Counted from the first letter of the stretch, positions 26,204 to 37,499 are shown. The stretch: 64,000 nucleotides of DNA from Variovorax guangxiensis (GCF_003952165.1 NZ_RXFT01000005.1:62001-126000), one strand, 5' to 3'. The notes: generated by a model not told the origin, from the sequence alone. A program made the numbers and translations.

Positions 26204-27127
26204 ATGACGACGCGCTGGCCCGACCGGCTCCCCACGCACGACCGCTTCGACTACCGGCCCATCACGCGGCGGCCCGACTACGCGTGGCCGAACGGCGCGC
26301 GGCTGGCGGTGTACATCGGCTTCAACGTCGAGCACTTCGCCTTCGGCGACGGACTGGGCGCATGCATCGGCCCGGCCTCGCCTCAGCCGGACGTGCTCAA
26401 CCACGGCTGGCGCGAATATGGCAACCGCGTGGGTGCTTGGCGTTGTCTCGAACTGTTCGATTCGCTCGCGCTGCCGACCGGGGCGCTCGTCAACACCGCG
26501 CTGTATGACCACTGCCCGGAGCTGGTCCAGGCCCTGGTGGCGCGCGGCGACGAGCTCATCGGCCACGGCCACAGCAACGCCGAACGCCAGGGCGTGCTCG
26601 ACGAGGAACACGAGCGCGCGCTGCTGCTGCGCTGCCGCGAACGCATGCTGCGTGAAAGCGGGCAAGCGCCCGCGGGTTGGCTCTCGCCGTGGATTTCCGA
26701 AAGCGCCCTCACGCCCGACCTGCTGGCCGAGACCGGCTACGGCTACACGCTCAACTGGTGCCACGACGACCAACCACTGCGCATGCGCACGCGCGGCGGC
26801 GGCTCGCTGTGGTCGGTGCCGTACCCGCAGGAGCTCAACGACATCCCGATGATCGTCGGCCGCCTAATGGACGCGAAGGACTTCAGCGCGATGGTGATCG
26901 ACAACTTCGAGGAAATGCTCGATCAGTCGCGCGCGCAGCCGCTGGTGATGGGGCTGGCGCTGCATCCGTACATCGTGGGGCAGCCCTACCGGCTGAGGCA
27001 CCTGCGCAGCGCGCTGGAGCGGCTGGCGCAGGCGCGCGACCGGGGCGATGTCTGGTTCACCACGCCCGGTGCGATCGCCGCGCACGTGGCCGGGCTCGAG
27101 AAGGAGCGGCCGGGAGAATTCGACTGA
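26204..27127 (+). CDS. Polysaccharide deacetylase-family protein
   Basis: This 307-residue NodB-like carbohydrate esterase/amidohydrolase-fold protein has WPNGARLAVYIGFNVEHF at the N-terminus. The region with ELIGHGHSNAERQG carries the second metal motif (H-x-x-N type), and GLALHPYIVGQPYRL is the His motif near the C-terminus. This arrangement matches the group that includes allantoinase-type PuuE. Metal-dependent amide hydrolysis is expected. The substrate may be a small molecule and not a polysaccharide. It follows the NTF2-like gene and converges on kup, 18 bp away. Confidence 0.85.
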   Translation: MTTRWPDRLPTHDRFDYRPITRRPDYAWPNGARLAVYIGFNVEHFAFGDGLGACIGPASPQPDVLNHGWREYGNRVGAWRCLELFDSLALPTGALVNTALYDHCPELVQALVARGDELIGHGHSNAERQGVLDEEHERALLLRCRERMLRESGQAPAGWLSPWISESALTPDLLAETGYGYTLNWCHDDQPLRMRTRGGGSLWSVPYPQELNDIPMIVGRLMDAKDFSAMVIDNFEEMLDQSRAQPLVMGLALHPYIVGQPYRLRHLRSALERLAQARDRGDVWFTTPGAIAAHVAGLEKERPGEFD

Positions 27128-27145
27128 GCCGCGCCCGCCCTCGGA

Positions 27146-29062
27146 TCAGATCTCGATCTTCGACCCCAGCTCCACCACCGCGTTGTTCGGCAGCCCCAGG
27201 AAGGCCGCCGCACCGCTCGCGTTGTGGTGCATCTGCGCGAACAGCTTCTCGCGCCACGGCGCCATGCCGCTGCCCAAGGTGGGAATCACCACGTCGCGCG
27301 ACAGAAAGTAGCTCGTCGTCATCTGCTCCAGCTGGCAGCCGCGCATGCGCGCGTTCTCCAGCGCGCGCGGCAGGTCGATGTCGTTCTTGAAGCCGTAGTG
27401 GACGATGATCTGCCAGCAGTGGTGGCCCAGCGCCTCGATCTCGATGCGCTTGTCCATCGGGATCCACGGCACCTCGTGGTTGCGCACGGTGACGAACATG
27501 TTCTGCTCGTGCAGCACCTTGTTGTGCTTCAGGTTGTGCAGCAGCGCGTTGGGCACCACGCCCGGCTCGGCCGTGAGAAACACCGCCGTGCCGTCGACGC
27601 GCGCGGGCGGGCTCACGAACACGGAATCGAGGAAGGACTTCAGGTCGATGGCGTCGGCGTGCTGCGCCTCGCCCATCAGGCGGCGGCCTTCCTTCCAGGT
27701 GATCATCAGCGTGAAGACGAAGCCGCCGATCAAGAGCGGGAACCAGCCGCCCTCGAAGAGCTTGAGCAGGTTCGACGCGAAGAACAGGAAGTCGACCACG
27801 AAGAAGACCGCGGTGGAGGCGATGCACAGCGCCAGGGGAAGCTTCCACGCATAGCGGATCACGAAGAAAGTGAGCACCGTGGTGATCAGCATGTCGGTGG
27901 TCACGGCGATGCCGTAGGCCGCGGCCAGGCTGCTCGACGAGCGGAACATGACCACCGCCAGCACGATGGCCACGAACAGGCCCCAGTTGACCAGCGGAAT
28001 GTAGATCTGGCCCGCCGTGCGCACGCTGGTGTGTTCGATGTTCAGGCGCGGCAGGTAGCCCAGCTGGATCACCTGGCGCGTCACGCTGAAGGCGCCGGTG
28101 ATGAGGGCCTGCGACGCGATCACCGTGGCTGCGGTAGCAAGCAGCACCAGCGGAATGAGCGCCCACTCGGGCGCCATCATGAAGAACGGGTTCTTCACCG
28201 CCTCGGGGTTCTCCAGCAGCAGCGCGCCCTGGCCGAAGTAGTTGAGCGTGAGGGCGGGCATCACCACCGAGAACCACGCGATGCGGATCGGGCTCTTGCC
28301 GAAGTGGCCGAGGTCGGCGTACAGCGCCTCGGCGCCGGTCACGCACAGCACGGTCGCGCCCAGCAGGATGAAGCTGGTGCCGGGGTTGTCCCACATGAAC
28401 TTCAGCGCGTAGAACGGGTTCAGCGCCTTCAGGATCTCGGGGTGGTGCAGGATCTGCGACACGCCGAGCACCGCGATCGCGATGAACCAGGTCAGCGTCA
28501 CCGGCCCGAAGAACTTGCCGATGCCGGCGGTGCCGCGCTTCTGCACCACGAACAGGCAGAACAGCACGACCAGCGTGAGCGGAATGACGTAGTGCGTGAA
28601 GTGCGGCGACACCACCTCCAGGCCCTCGACCGCCGAGAGCACCGAGATGGCCGGGGTGATGACCCCGTCGCCATAGAAGAGCGAGGTGCCGAAGATGCCG
28701 ACCACCAGCAGCAGGTGGCGCAGCCTGGGCTTGTCGGCCACCGCTCGGGAGGCCAGCGCCAGCATGGCGACCAGGCCGCCCTCGCCTTCGTTGTCGGCCC
28801 GCAGCACGAGCACGACGTACTTGATGGAGACGATGACGGTGAGCGTCCAGAAGAACATCGACAGGATGCCGTAGACGTTCTCGACGGTGAAAGGCACGTG
28901 GCCGTGGCCGAACACTTCCTTGACGGCGTACAGCACGCTGGTGCCGATGTCGCCATAGACGACGCCGATGGCGCCGACGATCAGGCCGGCTGAGAGATTT
29001 TTGGGGGCTGACACGAAGTCGATGGGAAAAGGGCAGGCTGCTGGAATCGACGCGTCAGGCAC
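27146..29062 (-). CDS. kup: Kup-type potassium uptake protein
   Basis: This 638-residue membrane protein has about twelve helices in the first 440 residues and a soluble C-terminal domain. The N-terminal signature [20 protein letters not shown] matches the conserved first helix of Kup/HAK/KT transporters, and [18 protein letters not shown] is the second conserved block. It imports K+ with protons. The start at 29062 and length agree with the family. The gshA gene lies upstream (129 bp gap) in the same direction. Confidence 0.95.
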   Translation of the reverse strand: MPDASIPAACPFPIDFVSAPKNLSAGLIVGAIGVVYGDIGTSVLYAVKEVFGHGHVPFTVENVYGILSMFFWTLTVIVSIKYVVLVLRADNEGEGGLVAMLALASRAVADKPRLRHLLLVVGIFGTSLFYGDGVITPAISVLSAVEGLEVVSPHFTHYVIPLTLVVLFCLFVVQKRGTAGIGKFFGPVTLTWFIAIAVLGVSQILHHPEILKALNPFYALKFMWDNPGTSFILLGATVLCVTGAEALYADLGHFGKSPIRIAWFSVVMPALTLNYFGQGALLLENPEAVKNPFFMMAPEWALIPLVLLATAATVIASQALITGAFSVTRQVIQLGYLPRLNIEHTSVRTAGQIYIPLVNWGLFVAIVLAVVMFRSSSSLAAAYGIAVTTDMLITTVLTFFVIRYAWKLPLALCIASTAVFFVVDFLFFASNLLKLFEGGWFPLLIGGFVFTLMITWKEGRRLMGEAQHADAIDLKSFLDSVFVSPPARVDGTAVFLTAEPGVVPNALLHNLKHNKVLHEQNMFVTVRNHEVPWIPMDKRIEIEALGHHCWQIIVHYGFKNDIDLPRALENARMRGCQLEQMTTSYFLSRDVVIPTLGSGMAPWREKLFAQMHHNASGAAAFLGLPNNAVVELGSKIEI

Positions 29063-29191
29063 GCCGGGCGCGAACGGCGAACTTTAGTTCACCCGGATCG
29101 CCCTCCCGCCCTTTTGTTTCCGTTGCTGTGGGGCCGCTATTTTGCCGCCGCCTGCGCCCGGTGCAAGCCGAGGCAGGGAGCCCCCGGCCAA

Positions 29192-30523
29192 TCACTCGTA
29201 GATTTCGGCGTCCGGATCGGTCGCTTCCATCTCGTAGCTGGCGGCCACCATGGCCAGCCGGCCGACCACGCCGTACATGTAGAAGCGGTTGGGCGCGCTG
29301 GCGCCAGGCTTGGCGCCCGGCTGTGGCAAGTGCGCACTTTCAGAGAAGGCCAGCGGCACGAAGCTCGCGCCCGGCAGCTTCAGGTTCTCGTCGGCGGCGC
29401 GCTCGGCGTGCACCCGGTAGAAGCCGCCGACCACGTAGCGGTCCATCATGTAGACCACCGGTTCGGCCACGCCGTTGTGCACGCGCTCGTTGGTGAGCAC
29501 GCCTTCCTGGACGATCAGCTCCGTCGGCTCGCGCAGGTCGCGGCCGGCGGCGTTCCTCGCGGATGCCGCCGGAACGCTGGCGCTGGCACCGCCGCGCGGC
29601 TTGCCGATCAGCGACTCCACGTCCTTGGCGTCGCGAACCGTCACCACGCCGGGGCTGCCGCTTCCGCTGTGGCCGCCCTTGACGACCACGAAGGGCTTCT
29701 CGTTGATGCCGTATTCCTTGTACTTGCGGCGCACCTTGGTCAGCACCGCATCCACATGGCTGGTGAGCACGTCGATGCCGCGGCCCTCGGCCACGTCGAC
29801 GCCCTCGGCGCGCGCATAGATCGGGTTGATGAGCCACGGGTCGATGCCCAGCAGCTTGCCGAAGCGCTTGGACAGCTCCTCGTAGCTGTGCAGGTGATTG
29901 CTCTTGCGGCGCACCGACCAGCCCGCATGCAGCGGTGGCAACAGGTACTGCTCGTGTAAATCTTCGAGGATGCCGGGAGTTCCCGCAGAAAGCTCGTTGT
30001 TAAGGAGAATTGTGCACGGATCGAAGTTCTTGAGCCCCAGACGCCGCTTGGTGCGCACCACCGGCTCCAGCGTTACGGTCTCGCCATTGGGCAGTTCGAT
30101 CTTCTTGGGCGACTTGATCGCCGGATCGATCGACCCGATGCGTACGTTGAGCCCCGCCATGTGGAAGATGCGCACGAGTTGCGCGACGTTGGCGAGATAA
30201 AAGGTGTTCTTGGAGTGGTTTTCCGGAATGACGAGCAGGTTGCGCGCCTCCGGACAGATCTTCTCGATGGCCGCCTGCGCGGCCTGCACTGCCAGCGGCA
30301 GCATTTCCTTGGTGAGGTTGTTCCAGCCGCCCGGAAAGAGGTTGGTGTCGACCGGCGCCAGCTTGAAGCCCGCGTTGCGGATGTCGACGGCGCTGTAGAA
30401 AGGCGGCGTGTGCTCCATCCACTCGAGCCGGAACCAGCGCTCGATGGCAGGCATCGAGTCGAGCACCCGCTGCTCCAGTTCGTTGATCGGGCCGGTCAGG
30501 GCGGTGACGAGATGCGGAACCAT
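29192..30523 (-). CDS. gshA: Glutamate-cysteine ligase (proteobacterial GshA type)
   Basis: This 443-residue protein belongs to the glutamate-cysteine ligase class found in many beta- and acidophilic gammaproteobacteria, not the E. coli GshA type. Characteristic blocks are FKLAPVDTNLFPGGWNNL, LLVIPENHSKNTFYLANV and FVVVKGGHSGSGSPGV (nucleotide-binding Gly-rich loop). It performs the first step of glutathione synthesis. kup follows after 129 bp, and gshB lies further on in the same direction, so the pathway is split. Confidence 0.93.
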   Translation of the reverse strand: MVPHLVTALTGPINELEQRVLDSMPAIERWFRLEWMEHTPPFYSAVDIRNAGFKLAPVDTNLFPGGWNNLTKEMLPLAVQAAQAAIEKICPEARNLLVIPENHSKNTFYLANVAQLVRIFHMAGLNVRIGSIDPAIKSPKKIELPNGETVTLEPVVRTKRRLGLKNFDPCTILLNNELSAGTPGILEDLHEQYLLPPLHAGWSVRRKSNHLHSYEELSKRFGKLLGIDPWLINPIYARAEGVDVAEGRGIDVLTSHVDAVLTKVRRKYKEYGINEKPFVVVKGGHSGSGSPGVVTVRDAKDVESLIGKPRGGASASVPAASARNAAGRDLREPTELIVQEGVLTNERVHNGVAEPVVYMMDRYVVGGFYRVHAERAADENLKLPGASFVPLAFSESAHLPQPGAKPGASAPNRFYMYGVVGRLAMVAASYEMEATDPDAEIYE

Positions 30524-30642
30524 GCAGCGGCCTTGTTGGTTTTGTGCTTAAAGGTGGAGTGGAATTGTAGGATTTGGGGTTGGTCGCCCCAATGACAAGA
30601 CCGCGCGCGGACGCATCGGATCGACCGCTCCCGTGCGGAACA

Positions 30643-31944
30643 TCAGGTCCGGACTTCGCCTTGCCCCAGCACCACGTACTTGAGCGAGGTCAGTCCCTCG
30701 ATGCCCACCGGGCCGCGCGCATGGAACTTGTCGGTGCTGATGCCGATTTCGGCACCCAGCCCGAACTCGAAGCCGTCCGCGAAGCGTGTGCTCGCATTGA
30801 CCATCACGCTGGCCGAATCGACCTCGCGCAGGAAGCGCTGTGCATGCACGTGGTCGCGCGTGACGATGGCGTCGGTGTGGTGGCTCGAGTAGCGGTTGAT
30901 GTGCGCGATGGCCTCGTCCACGCCGGCCACCACCCTGATGCTGATGACCGCGGCGAGGTACTCCTCGTACCAGTCGGACTCCACCGCGTCGACGATCTTC
31001 GCCGGCGGGTTCACCGCGCCCAGCGCCTCGCTCTCGCGCAGGATGGCAACGGCCGCCGGGTCGCAGCGCATTTCCACGCCCTTGGCCGCGAAGATGGCGG
31101 CGATCTCGGGCAGGAAGTCCTCGGCCACCGCGGCCGACACCAGCAGGCCTTCGGCGGCGTTGCAGGGGCTGTACTTCTGGGTCTTGGCGTTGTCGACGAT
31201 GCGCAGCGCCATCTCGAACTCGGCCGTGTCGTCCACGTAGACGTGGCAGTTGCCGTCCAGGTGCTTGATGACCGGCACCTTGGCGTCGCGGCTGATGCGC
31301 TCGATCAGGCCCTTGCCGCCGCGCGGGATGATCACGTCGACGAATTCCGGCATGGCGATCAACTGGCCGACGGCCTCGCGGTCGGTGGTCTGCACCAGCT
31401 GCACCGCCTCGACCGGCAGCCCGGCCTCTCCGAGCGCCTCGGACACCAGGACCGCCAGCGCCTTGTTCGAGTCGATGGCCTCCGAGCCGCCGCGCAGGAT
31501 GGCGGCGTTGCCGCTCTTGATCGCCAGGCTCGCGGCCTCGATGGTCACGTTGGGCCGGCTCTCGTAGATCATGCCGAACACGCCGATCGGCACGCGCATC
31601 TGCCCCACGCGGATGCCGCTGGGCTGCTGCTTCATGCCGATGATCTCGCCGATGACATCGGCCATGCCGGCGAGTTGCTCGCAGCCCTGGGCGACGGTCT
31701 CGATGACCTTGGGCGTGAGCTTCAGGCGATCGACCATCGGGGCAGGCAGGCCGGCGGCGGTGGCGCGCTCCAGGTCCTTCTGGTTGGCGACCGCGAGCGC
31801 CGGGCCGGCTTCGCGCAGGCGGCGGGCCAGCGCCTTCAGGGCCTTGTTCTTGCTGGCCGCATCGGCACGGGCCATGAGGAATGCGGCGGTCTTGGCTTGC
31901 AGACCCAGGGTCTGCATGTGTTCGCTTACGTTGAACGCGTTCAT
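30643..31944 (-). CDS. proA: Gamma-glutamyl phosphate reductase
   Basis: This 433-residue protein reduces glutamyl phosphate to glutamate semialdehyde with NADPH in proline synthesis. The aldehyde-dehydrogenase-like signatures are [30 protein letters not shown] and the catalytic-Cys region [12 protein letters not shown]. The gene follows holA on the same strand after an 87-bp gap, which contains GC-rich hairpins but no clear T-run. proB is not in the window. Confidence 0.95.
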   Translation of the reverse strand: MNAFNVSEHMQTLGLQAKTAAFLMARADAASKNKALKALARRLREAGPALAVANQKDLERATAAGLPAPMVDRLKLTPKVIETVAQGCEQLAGMADVIGEIIGMKQQPSGIRVGQMRVPIGVFGMIYESRPNVTIEAASLAIKSGNAAILRGGSEAIDSNKALAVLVSEALGEAGLPVEAVQLVQTTDREAVGQLIAMPEFVDVIIPRGGKGLIERISRDAKVPVIKHLDGNCHVYVDDTAEFEMALRIVDNAKTQKYSPCNAAEGLLVSAAVAEDFLPEIAAIFAAKGVEMRCDPAAVAILRESEALGAVNPPAKIVDAVESDWYEEYLAAVISIRVVAGVDEAIAHINRYSSHHTDAIVTRDHVHAQRFLREVDSASVMVNASTRFADGFEFGLGAEIGISTDKFHARGPVGIEGLTSLKYVVLGQGEVRT

Positions 31945-32031
31945 CGGGCTATTTTCCCACGCCGACCCGCCGCCCGGCTGGCGCAGGCCTTTTGGCGGCT
32001 GGAGCCGCCAGCCCGCTTCGCCGGGCAGCCT

Positions 32032-33105
32032 TCAGGCGCGCCGAGGGGCGCCGCCCGCGCTGCCGCAGGCGCGGCACAGCATCAGCGCCAGCCGCTGCAG
32101 CGCCTGCCAGCCGCTGGCGGGCCAGTCGGGCTGCTTCAGCCCCTTCACGATACCGTCCACCACGTGCGCGGCTCGCAGCAGGCGCGCCAGCATGCGGTCG
32201 TCCAGGCGCGGCAGCACGCGCTCGAAGGCGCGCTCGCGCGGGCCCCAGATGCGGTTCTCGCGCAGCGCCATCGGCAGCGGGCGCCCCGAGGCCATGGCGT
32301 CCTTCACGCGCTTGAGGGCGCGGATGTCCTCGGCGATCGCGTAGTGCACCAGCACTTCGGCCTCGCCCTCGGCCTGCAGGCCGTCGAGCATGCGCGCCAC
32401 GCGCTGCGGATTGCCCGCCAGCACGGCCTCGGAGAGCTTGAAGACGTCGTAGCGCGCCACGTTGTTGACCGCGCCTTCCACCTGCTCCCAACTCAGCTCG
32501 CCGGCCGGATGCAGCAGCGCGAGCTTCTGGATCTCCTGGTGCGCTGCCAGCAGGTTGCCTTCCACGCGATCGGCGAAGAACTGCAGCGTGCGCTGGCCTT
32601 CGTCGCCGGGCATCACGCGCTGCCCCTGCTGGCCCAGCCGCTGCGCGATCCACTGCGGCAGCGCGTTGCGCTCGATGGGGTCGACCTGGATACTCGCGCC
32701 GTTGTTCTCCAGCGCCGAGAACCAGGCCCCGGTGCGCGTGGCCTTGTCCAGCCGCGGCAGCATCACCAGCGTGAGCGTGCTGTCGTTGCCGGGCGCCGCC
32801 TCGGCCAGCTGCTGCAGGGCTGCGCTGCCGTCCTTGCCGGGCTTGCCAGAGGGAATGCGGATCTCGACTATCTGCTTGTCGGCGAACAGCGAGAGCGAGC
32901 CGCCGGCCGCGAGCACCGCGCTCCAGTCGAAGTGCGCGCCGGCCACCGTGTAAGAGCTGCGCTCGGTGTAGCCCTGCGCGCGCGCTGCCGTGCGGATGGC
33001 GTCGGCCGCCTCCTGCGCGAGCAGCGGCTCGTCGCCGTGGATCGTGTAGAGCGGCTTCAGGCCCTTCTGCAGATGGGCCGCGAGCTGTGCGCTGGCAAGT
33101 TGCAT
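32032..33105 (-). CDS. holA: DNA polymerase III, delta subunit
   Basis: This 357-residue protein is the clamp-loader delta subunit that opens the sliding clamp. It has the AAA-like N-terminal start LKPLYTIHGDEPLLAQEAADAI, followed by VVMLPRL-type central region LTLVMLPRLDKATR, and the helical domain III with RYDVFKLSEAVLAG and HYAIAEDIRAL. It follows lptE closely on the same strand (18 bp), as expected in the leuS-lptE-holA set. Confidence 0.94.
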   Translation of the reverse strand: MQLASAQLAAHLQKGLKPLYTIHGDEPLLAQEAADAIRTAARAQGYTERSSYTVAGAHFDWSAVLAAGGSLSLFADKQIVEIRIPSGKPGKDGSAALQQLAEAAPGNDSTLTLVMLPRLDKATRTGAWFSALENNGASIQVDPIERNALPQWIAQRLGQQGQRVMPGDEGQRTLQFFADRVEGNLLAAHQEIQKLALLHPAGELSWEQVEGAVNNVARYDVFKLSEAVLAGNPQRVARMLDGLQAEGEAEVLVHYAIAEDIRALKRVKDAMASGRPLPMALRENRIWGPRERAFERVLPRLDDRMLARLLRAAHVVDGIVKGLKQPDWPASGWQALQRLALMLCRACGSAGGAPRRA

Positions 33106-33123
33106 GGAAACGAAGGACCCGCC

Positions 33124-33642
33124 TCAGATTTCCTTGAGCGCCGCAAGCCGGCGCATCAACTGCTGTGCGATGTCCGACTGCATGTCGCGGAACAGCAGGT
33201 CGGCCTCGCCTTCCTTGGCCAGCGCGTTGGTCTCGTTGAAGCTCAGGTCGCGCGTCTGCGAGACGTCGGTGGGCGGCAGCAGGTCCTTGCCGCCCGGGGT
33301 GCGCAGCTTGAAGCGCACCTTCAGCTGAAGCTGCAGCTCGCGCACGAGGCCCGCCGAATTGGTAGAGATCACGATGCGATTGCGGTCCTCGCCCAGGATC
33401 TCGAGCACGACGTCGGCCTTGGATGCGTCCTCGGCCGACATCACCGTCACGGAGCCCGTGGCCCGCAGCTCGCGCCGGATCTGGTTGATCATGGCCGAGT
33501 TGCCCGACACCGACAGCGACTTGAACGCGAAGACAGGTGCCTCGCGCAGCTTGAAGCCGCAGCCGGCCAGGCCCAGCGAGGCGCCGGCCGCCAGCCCGAG
33601 GAGGAGGCCGCGGCGCGGCAGCGAGACATTGCGAGTGTTCAT
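33124..33642 (-). CDS. lptE: LPS-assembly lipoprotein LptE
   Basis: This 172-residue outer-membrane lipoprotein has the lipobox LGLAGC (Cys28) followed by GFKLREAP, the LptE (RlpB) opening. It plugs LptD and supports LPS insertion. The remaining sequence has the expected beta-rich segments (VSGNSAMINQIRRELRATG). The start is 33642; the long frame that runs on towards 36321 is antisense-like shadow of leuS. It sits 35 bp downstream of leuS, typical of beta-proteobacterial order. Confidence 0.92.
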   Translation of the reverse strand: MNTRNVSLPRRGLLLGLAAGASLGLAGCGFKLREAPVFAFKSLSVSGNSAMINQIRRELRATGSVTVMSAEDASKADVVLEILGEDRNRIVISTNSAGLVRELQLQLKVRFKLRTPGGKDLLPPTDVSQTRDLSFNETNALAKEGEADLLFRDMQSDIAQQLMRRLAALKEI

Positions 33643-33677
33643 GCTTGCTTGGTTGATTGAGCCGTTCGTCCGGCGTT

Positions 33678-36308
33678 TCAGATGACCACGTTGACCAGGC
33701 GGCCCGGAACCACGATCACGCGCTTGGCGGACGCCCCCTCGGCGAAGGCCACGAAGTCGTCGCAGGCCAGCGCGAGCTTCTCGATCTCGTCCTTCGAGGC
33801 GCCTGCCGGCACGCTGAGCTTGCCGCGCAGCTTGCCGTTGACCTGCAGCATGAGCTCGATCTCGTCCTGCACCAGCGCGCCCACGTCGACCACGGGCCAG
33901 GGCGCGTCGAGCAGGCCGCCCAGGTCCTTGTCGTAGCCGAGCTCGCTCCACAGCTGCTGGGCGATGTGCGGCGTGGCCGGATAGAGGCAGCGCAGCAGGA
34001 TGCCGAAGCCCTCGCGCAGTGCCGCGGCGTCGCCCGCGCTGCCGTCGGGCTTGAAGCCTTCCAGCGCGTTGAGCAGCTTCATCGCGCCCGACACCACCGT
34101 GTTGTATTGCATGCGCTGGTAGTCGTAGTCGACCTGGCGCAGCACGGTGTGGACCTCGCGGCGCAGCGCCTGGGCGTTCTTGCCGAAGGCCTGGCCGGCG
34201 AGTGCGACGGGCGCCACGTCGGCCTGCGCCACGCCGAAGTTCCACACGCGGCGCAGGAAGCGGAAGCTGCCCTCGACGGCCGCGTCGTTCCACTCGAGCG
34301 TGGCCTCGGGCGGCGCGGTGAACATGGTGTACAGGCGCGCGGTGTCGGCACCGTATTTCTCGATGAGGTCCTGCGGGTCGACGCCGTTGCGCTCGCTCTT
34401 GCCCATCTTGCCGACGCCGCCGTATTCCACCTTCGTGCCGTCGGCCGCGGTGCCGCCGACGATGCGGCCCTGGGCGTCGAGCACGGGTGTGACTTCGGAG
34501 GGCGGGAAGTAGTCCTTGCCGCCCTTCGCGTTGCGCGCGTAGAAGATGTGGTTGAGCACCATGCCCTGCGTCAGCAGCTTGCTGAAGGGCTCGTCGGCCT
34601 TCAGCAGGCCGAGGTCGCGCATCACCTTGGTCCAGAAGCGCGCGTACAGCAGGTGCAGGATGGCGTGCTCGATGCCGCCGATGTACTGGTCCATCGGCAT
34701 CCAGTAGTCGGCGCCCTCGGCCACCATCGCCGCGTCGTTCTTCGGGTCGCAGTAGCGCATGAAGTACCACGACGAGTCGACGAAGGTGTCCATCGTGTCG
34801 GTCTCGCGCCGCGCGGGCTTGCCGCACACGGGGCAGACCACGCCGGCGTGGAAGCCCTCGTGCTTGTGCAGCGGGTTGCCCGAGCCGTCGGGCACGCAGT
34901 CGGTCGGCAGCACCACCGGCAGGTCCTTCTCCGGGACGGGCACCGCGCCGTGCTCTTCGCAGTGGATGATCGGGATCGGCGTGCCCCAGTAGCGCTGGCG
35001 GCTCACGCCCCAGTCGCGCAGGCGCCAGGTGGTCTGCATCTCGCCCAGGCCCTTCTGGCCCAGCGCATGCGCCACGGCTGCAACGGCCTCCTTGTAGGTC
35101 ATGCCGCTGAAGTTGTCGGAGTTGATGGTCACGCCGCGCTGCTTGTCGGCGTACCAGTCCTGCCACTTGTGATAGTCGAAGTGCGGCTCGTCGTCGACCA
35201 GCACCACCTGGATGATCTCGATGCCGTACTTGTTGGCGAAGGCGAAGTCGCGCTCGTCGTGCGCGGGCACACCCATCACGGCGCCATCGCCGTAGCTGAT
35301 CAGCACATAGTTGCCGACCCATACCGGCACCTGCTCGTCGGTGATCGGGTGCATCACCGTGAGGCCGGTGGGCACGCCCTTCTTCTCCTGCGTGGCCAGC
35401 TCGGCCTCGGTGGTGCCGCCGCTCTTGCATTCCTCGATGAAGGCCGCGACCTTGGGGTCGAGCGTGGCGGCATGCGCGGCCAGCGGGTGCTCGGGCGCGA
35501 CAGCGCAGAAGGTCACGCCCATGATGGTGTCGGCACGCGTGGTGAACACGTACATGCGGCCGTCCTGGATCAGCTTGCCGTCGGCGCCCTTGATGTCGTG
35601 CGTGAAGGCGAAGCGCACGCCCTCGCTCTTGCCGATCCAGTTCTCCTGCATCAGCTTGACGCGCTCGGGCCAGCCCGGCAGCTTGTGCTGGGTGTGCTCG
35701 AGCAGTTCCTCGGCGTAGTCGCTGATCTTCAGGTAGTAGCCCGGGATCTCGCGGCGCTCGACCGTGGCGCCGGTGCGCCAGCCCTTGCCGTCGATCACCT
35801 GCTCGTTGGCCAGCACGGTCTGGTCGACCGGGTCCCAGTTGACCACCTGGGTCTTGCGGTAGGCGATGCCCTTTTCGAGCATCTTCAGGAACAGCCACTG
35901 GTTCCACTTGTAGTAGCTCGGGTCGCAGGTGGCGATCTCGCGGCTCCAGTCGATGGCCAGGCCCATGGCCTGGAGCTGGCCCTTCATGTAGGCGATGTTC
36001 TCGTAGGTCCACTTGGCCGGCGGCACGCCGTTCTTCAGCGCCGCGTTCTCGGCCGGCAGGCCGAAGGCGTCCCAGCCCATGGGCATCAGCACGTTGTAGC
36101 CGCTCATGCGCAGGTAGCGCGTGAGCATGTCGTTGATCGTGTAGTTGCGCACGTGGCCCATGTGCAGCTTGCCGCTGGGGTACGGCAGCATCGAGCAGGC
36201 GTAGTACTTCTTGCGGCTCGCGTCCTCGGTGACGCGGTAGGCATCGGCGGCGCTCCATTGCGCCTGGGCAGCGGACTCGACGTCGCTGGGTTTGTAGCTG
36301 GGATTCAT
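33678..36308 (-). CDS. leuS: Leucyl-tRNA synthetase
   Basis: This 876-residue class I synthetase has the HIGH element in [16 protein letters not shown] (HMGH at residues 49-52), the CP1 editing domain with [18 protein letters not shown], a zinc-like [11 protein letters not shown] loop, and the KMSKS-equivalent [13 protein letters not shown]. The Ser-to-Gly change in the KMSKS loop is a visible variant. The start is 36308; an extension to 36479 uses codons from the dispersed repeat and should be dropped. It is the first gene of leuS-lptE-holA. Confidence 0.96.
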   Translation of the reverse strand: MNPSYKPSDVESAAQAQWSAADAYRVTEDASRKKYYACSMLPYPSGKLHMGHVRNYTINDMLTRYLRMSGYNVLMPMGWDAFGLPAENAALKNGVPPAKWTYENIAYMKGQLQAMGLAIDWSREIATCDPSYYKWNQWLFLKMLEKGIAYRKTQVVNWDPVDQTVLANEQVIDGKGWRTGATVERREIPGYYLKISDYAEELLEHTQHKLPGWPERVKLMQENWIGKSEGVRFAFTHDIKGADGKLIQDGRMYVFTTRADTIMGVTFCAVAPEHPLAAHAATLDPKVAAFIEECKSGGTTEAELATQEKKGVPTGLTVMHPITDEQVPVWVGNYVLISYGDGAVMGVPAHDERDFAFANKYGIEIIQVVLVDDEPHFDYHKWQDWYADKQRGVTINSDNFSGMTYKEAVAAVAHALGQKGLGEMQTTWRLRDWGVSRQRYWGTPIPIIHCEEHGAVPVPEKDLPVVLPTDCVPDGSGNPLHKHEGFHAGVVCPVCGKPARRETDTMDTFVDSSWYFMRYCDPKNDAAMVAEGADYWMPMDQYIGGIEHAILHLLYARFWTKVMRDLGLLKADEPFSKLLTQGMVLNHIFYARNAKGGKDYFPPSEVTPVLDAQGRIVGGTAADGTKVEYGGVGKMGKSERNGVDPQDLIEKYGADTARLYTMFTAPPEATLEWNDAAVEGSFRFLRRVWNFGVAQADVAPVALAGQAFGKNAQALRREVHTVLRQVDYDYQRMQYNTVVSGAMKLLNALEGFKPDGSAGDAAALREGFGILLRCLYPATPHIAQQLWSELGYDKDLGGLLDAPWPVVDVGALVQDEIELMLQVNGKLRGKLSVPAGASKDEIEKLALACDDFVAFAEGASAKRVIVVPGRLVNVVI

Positions 36309-36372
36309 GGCGGTTCGGCAAGAGCCCGGCTCGGAAGCGGCCGGGAACGCGGGATTATCGCGCCGGACTAGA

Positions 36373-36471
36373 CTCGCCCCCAGGCTGCGCGCACTTCGTG
36401 TCGCTTCGCCAACCCCCTTCCGGGGGCAACACCTGCGGCCCGGCGAAGCCGGTTCCGCGGCGTTTCGCGAA
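36373..36471 (+). repeat. Dispersed intergenic repeat, copy B
   Basis: This 99-bp copy matches 2071-2168 nearly base for base and keeps both small inverted repeats. It lies 65 bp upstream of the leuS start and 45 bp before the TctC gene at 36516. Reading through it on the minus strand yields the same false peptide ([11 protein letters not shown]) seen before the DUF2214 gene. Confidence 0.85.
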
Positions 36472-36515
36472 GAATGCATGCCTGCCCGTTACCTGACGCG
36501 GACGAAAAACACACC

Positions 36516-37499
36516 ATGAAACTGCGCCTCAAACACCTCGCCCTGGCCCTCGCGGCCGCCGCCAGCCTTGCCGCCGCTCTCACCACCCCCGCCTGGGCCC
36601 AGCAGAACGACAAACCCCTGCGCATCGTCGTGCCCTTCGCCACCGGCGGCGCGCAGGACGTCATCGCCCGCTACCTGGGCGCCAAGCTCACCGACAAGCT
36701 CGGCCAGCCGGTCATCATCGACAACAAGGCCGGCGCCGGCGGCATCGTGGCCGCCGATGCGGTGGCCAAGGCGACCGACGGGGCCACGGTGCTGCTGGCC
36801 ACCGGCGGCGCGGTAACCATCGCGCCGCACCTGCAGGCCAGGCTCCCCTACGACCCGGTCCACGAGCTGGTGCCGGTCGCCCTGGTGGCCGACACGCCCA
36901 TGACGCTCTCGGTGCGCGCCGAAAGCCCCTACAAGACGGTGGCAGACGTGCTGCGCGACGCCAAGGCCAGGCCGGGCCAGGTTACCTACGCGTCGACCGG
37001 CAACGGCACCGTCTCGCACCTGACCGGTGCGCTGCTGGCCCAGGCCAGCGGCGTGAACCTGCTGCACGTGCCCTACCGCGGCGCCGCGCCGGCCCTCACC
37101 GACCTGCTCGGCGGCCAGGTGGCGACCATCGTGACCAGCGTGGCCTCGATCGAGCCCATGGTCGCCAGCGGCAAGGCCCGCGTGCTGGGTACCTTCTCGC
37201 GCGCGGCGCTGCCGAGCATGGGCTCCGCCCCGACCATCGGCGAGGCGACGGGCCTGCCGGGCATGGAAGTGCCGGTCTGGGTCGGCGTGATGGCGCCCGC
37301 GCGCATGCCGGCGGCGAGCGTCGAGAAGCTTTCCGCGGCGCTGGTCGAGGTGTGCAACCTGCCGGAGACGAAGCAGCGCTTCGCCCAACTGGGCGCGGTC
37401 AACACCTGCGGCGGGCCTGCAGCGCTCGGCAAGGTCGTGACCGAGGACAGCCAGCGTTGGGCCAAGGTGATCAAACAGGGCGGAATCAAGGTTGACTGA
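36516..37499 (+). CDS. TctC/Bug-family periplasmic substrate-binding protein
   Basis: This 327-residue exported protein has a signal peptide (residues 1-28, ending AWAQ). Then comes KPLRIVVPFATGGAQDVIARYLG, the Bug-family opening, and later LLHVPYRGAAPALTDLLGGQ, a well conserved ligand-proximal segment. It binds an organic acid. The dehydrogenase at 37492 overlaps its stop by 8 bp, so the two are coupled. No TctAB genes are present in the window. The start lies downstream of dispersed-repeat copy B. Confidence 0.92.
   Translation: MKLRLKHLALALAAAASLAAALTTPAWAQQNDKPLRIVVPFATGGAQDVIARYLGAKLTDKLGQPVIIDNKAGAGGIVAADAVAKATDGATVLLATGGAVTIAPHLQARLPYDPVHELVPVALVADTPMTLSVRAESPYKTVADVLRDAKARPGQVTYASTGNGTVSHLTGALLAQASGVNLLHVPYRGAAPALTDLLGGQVATIVTSVASIEPMVASGKARVLGTFSRAALPSMGSAPTIGEATGLPGMEVPVWVGVMAPARMPAASVEKLSAALVEVCNLPETKQRFAQLGAVNTCGGPAALGKVVTEDSQRWAKVIKQGGIKVD

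Noticed and set aside
30574..33660. A 1028-codon open frame on the plus strand
   Set aside because: It is antisense to proA, holA and lptE, and shows no domain or signal.
33657..36371. A 904-codon open frame on the plus strand
   Set aside because: It is antisense to leuS and has only low-complexity His/Val/Ala-rich sequence.
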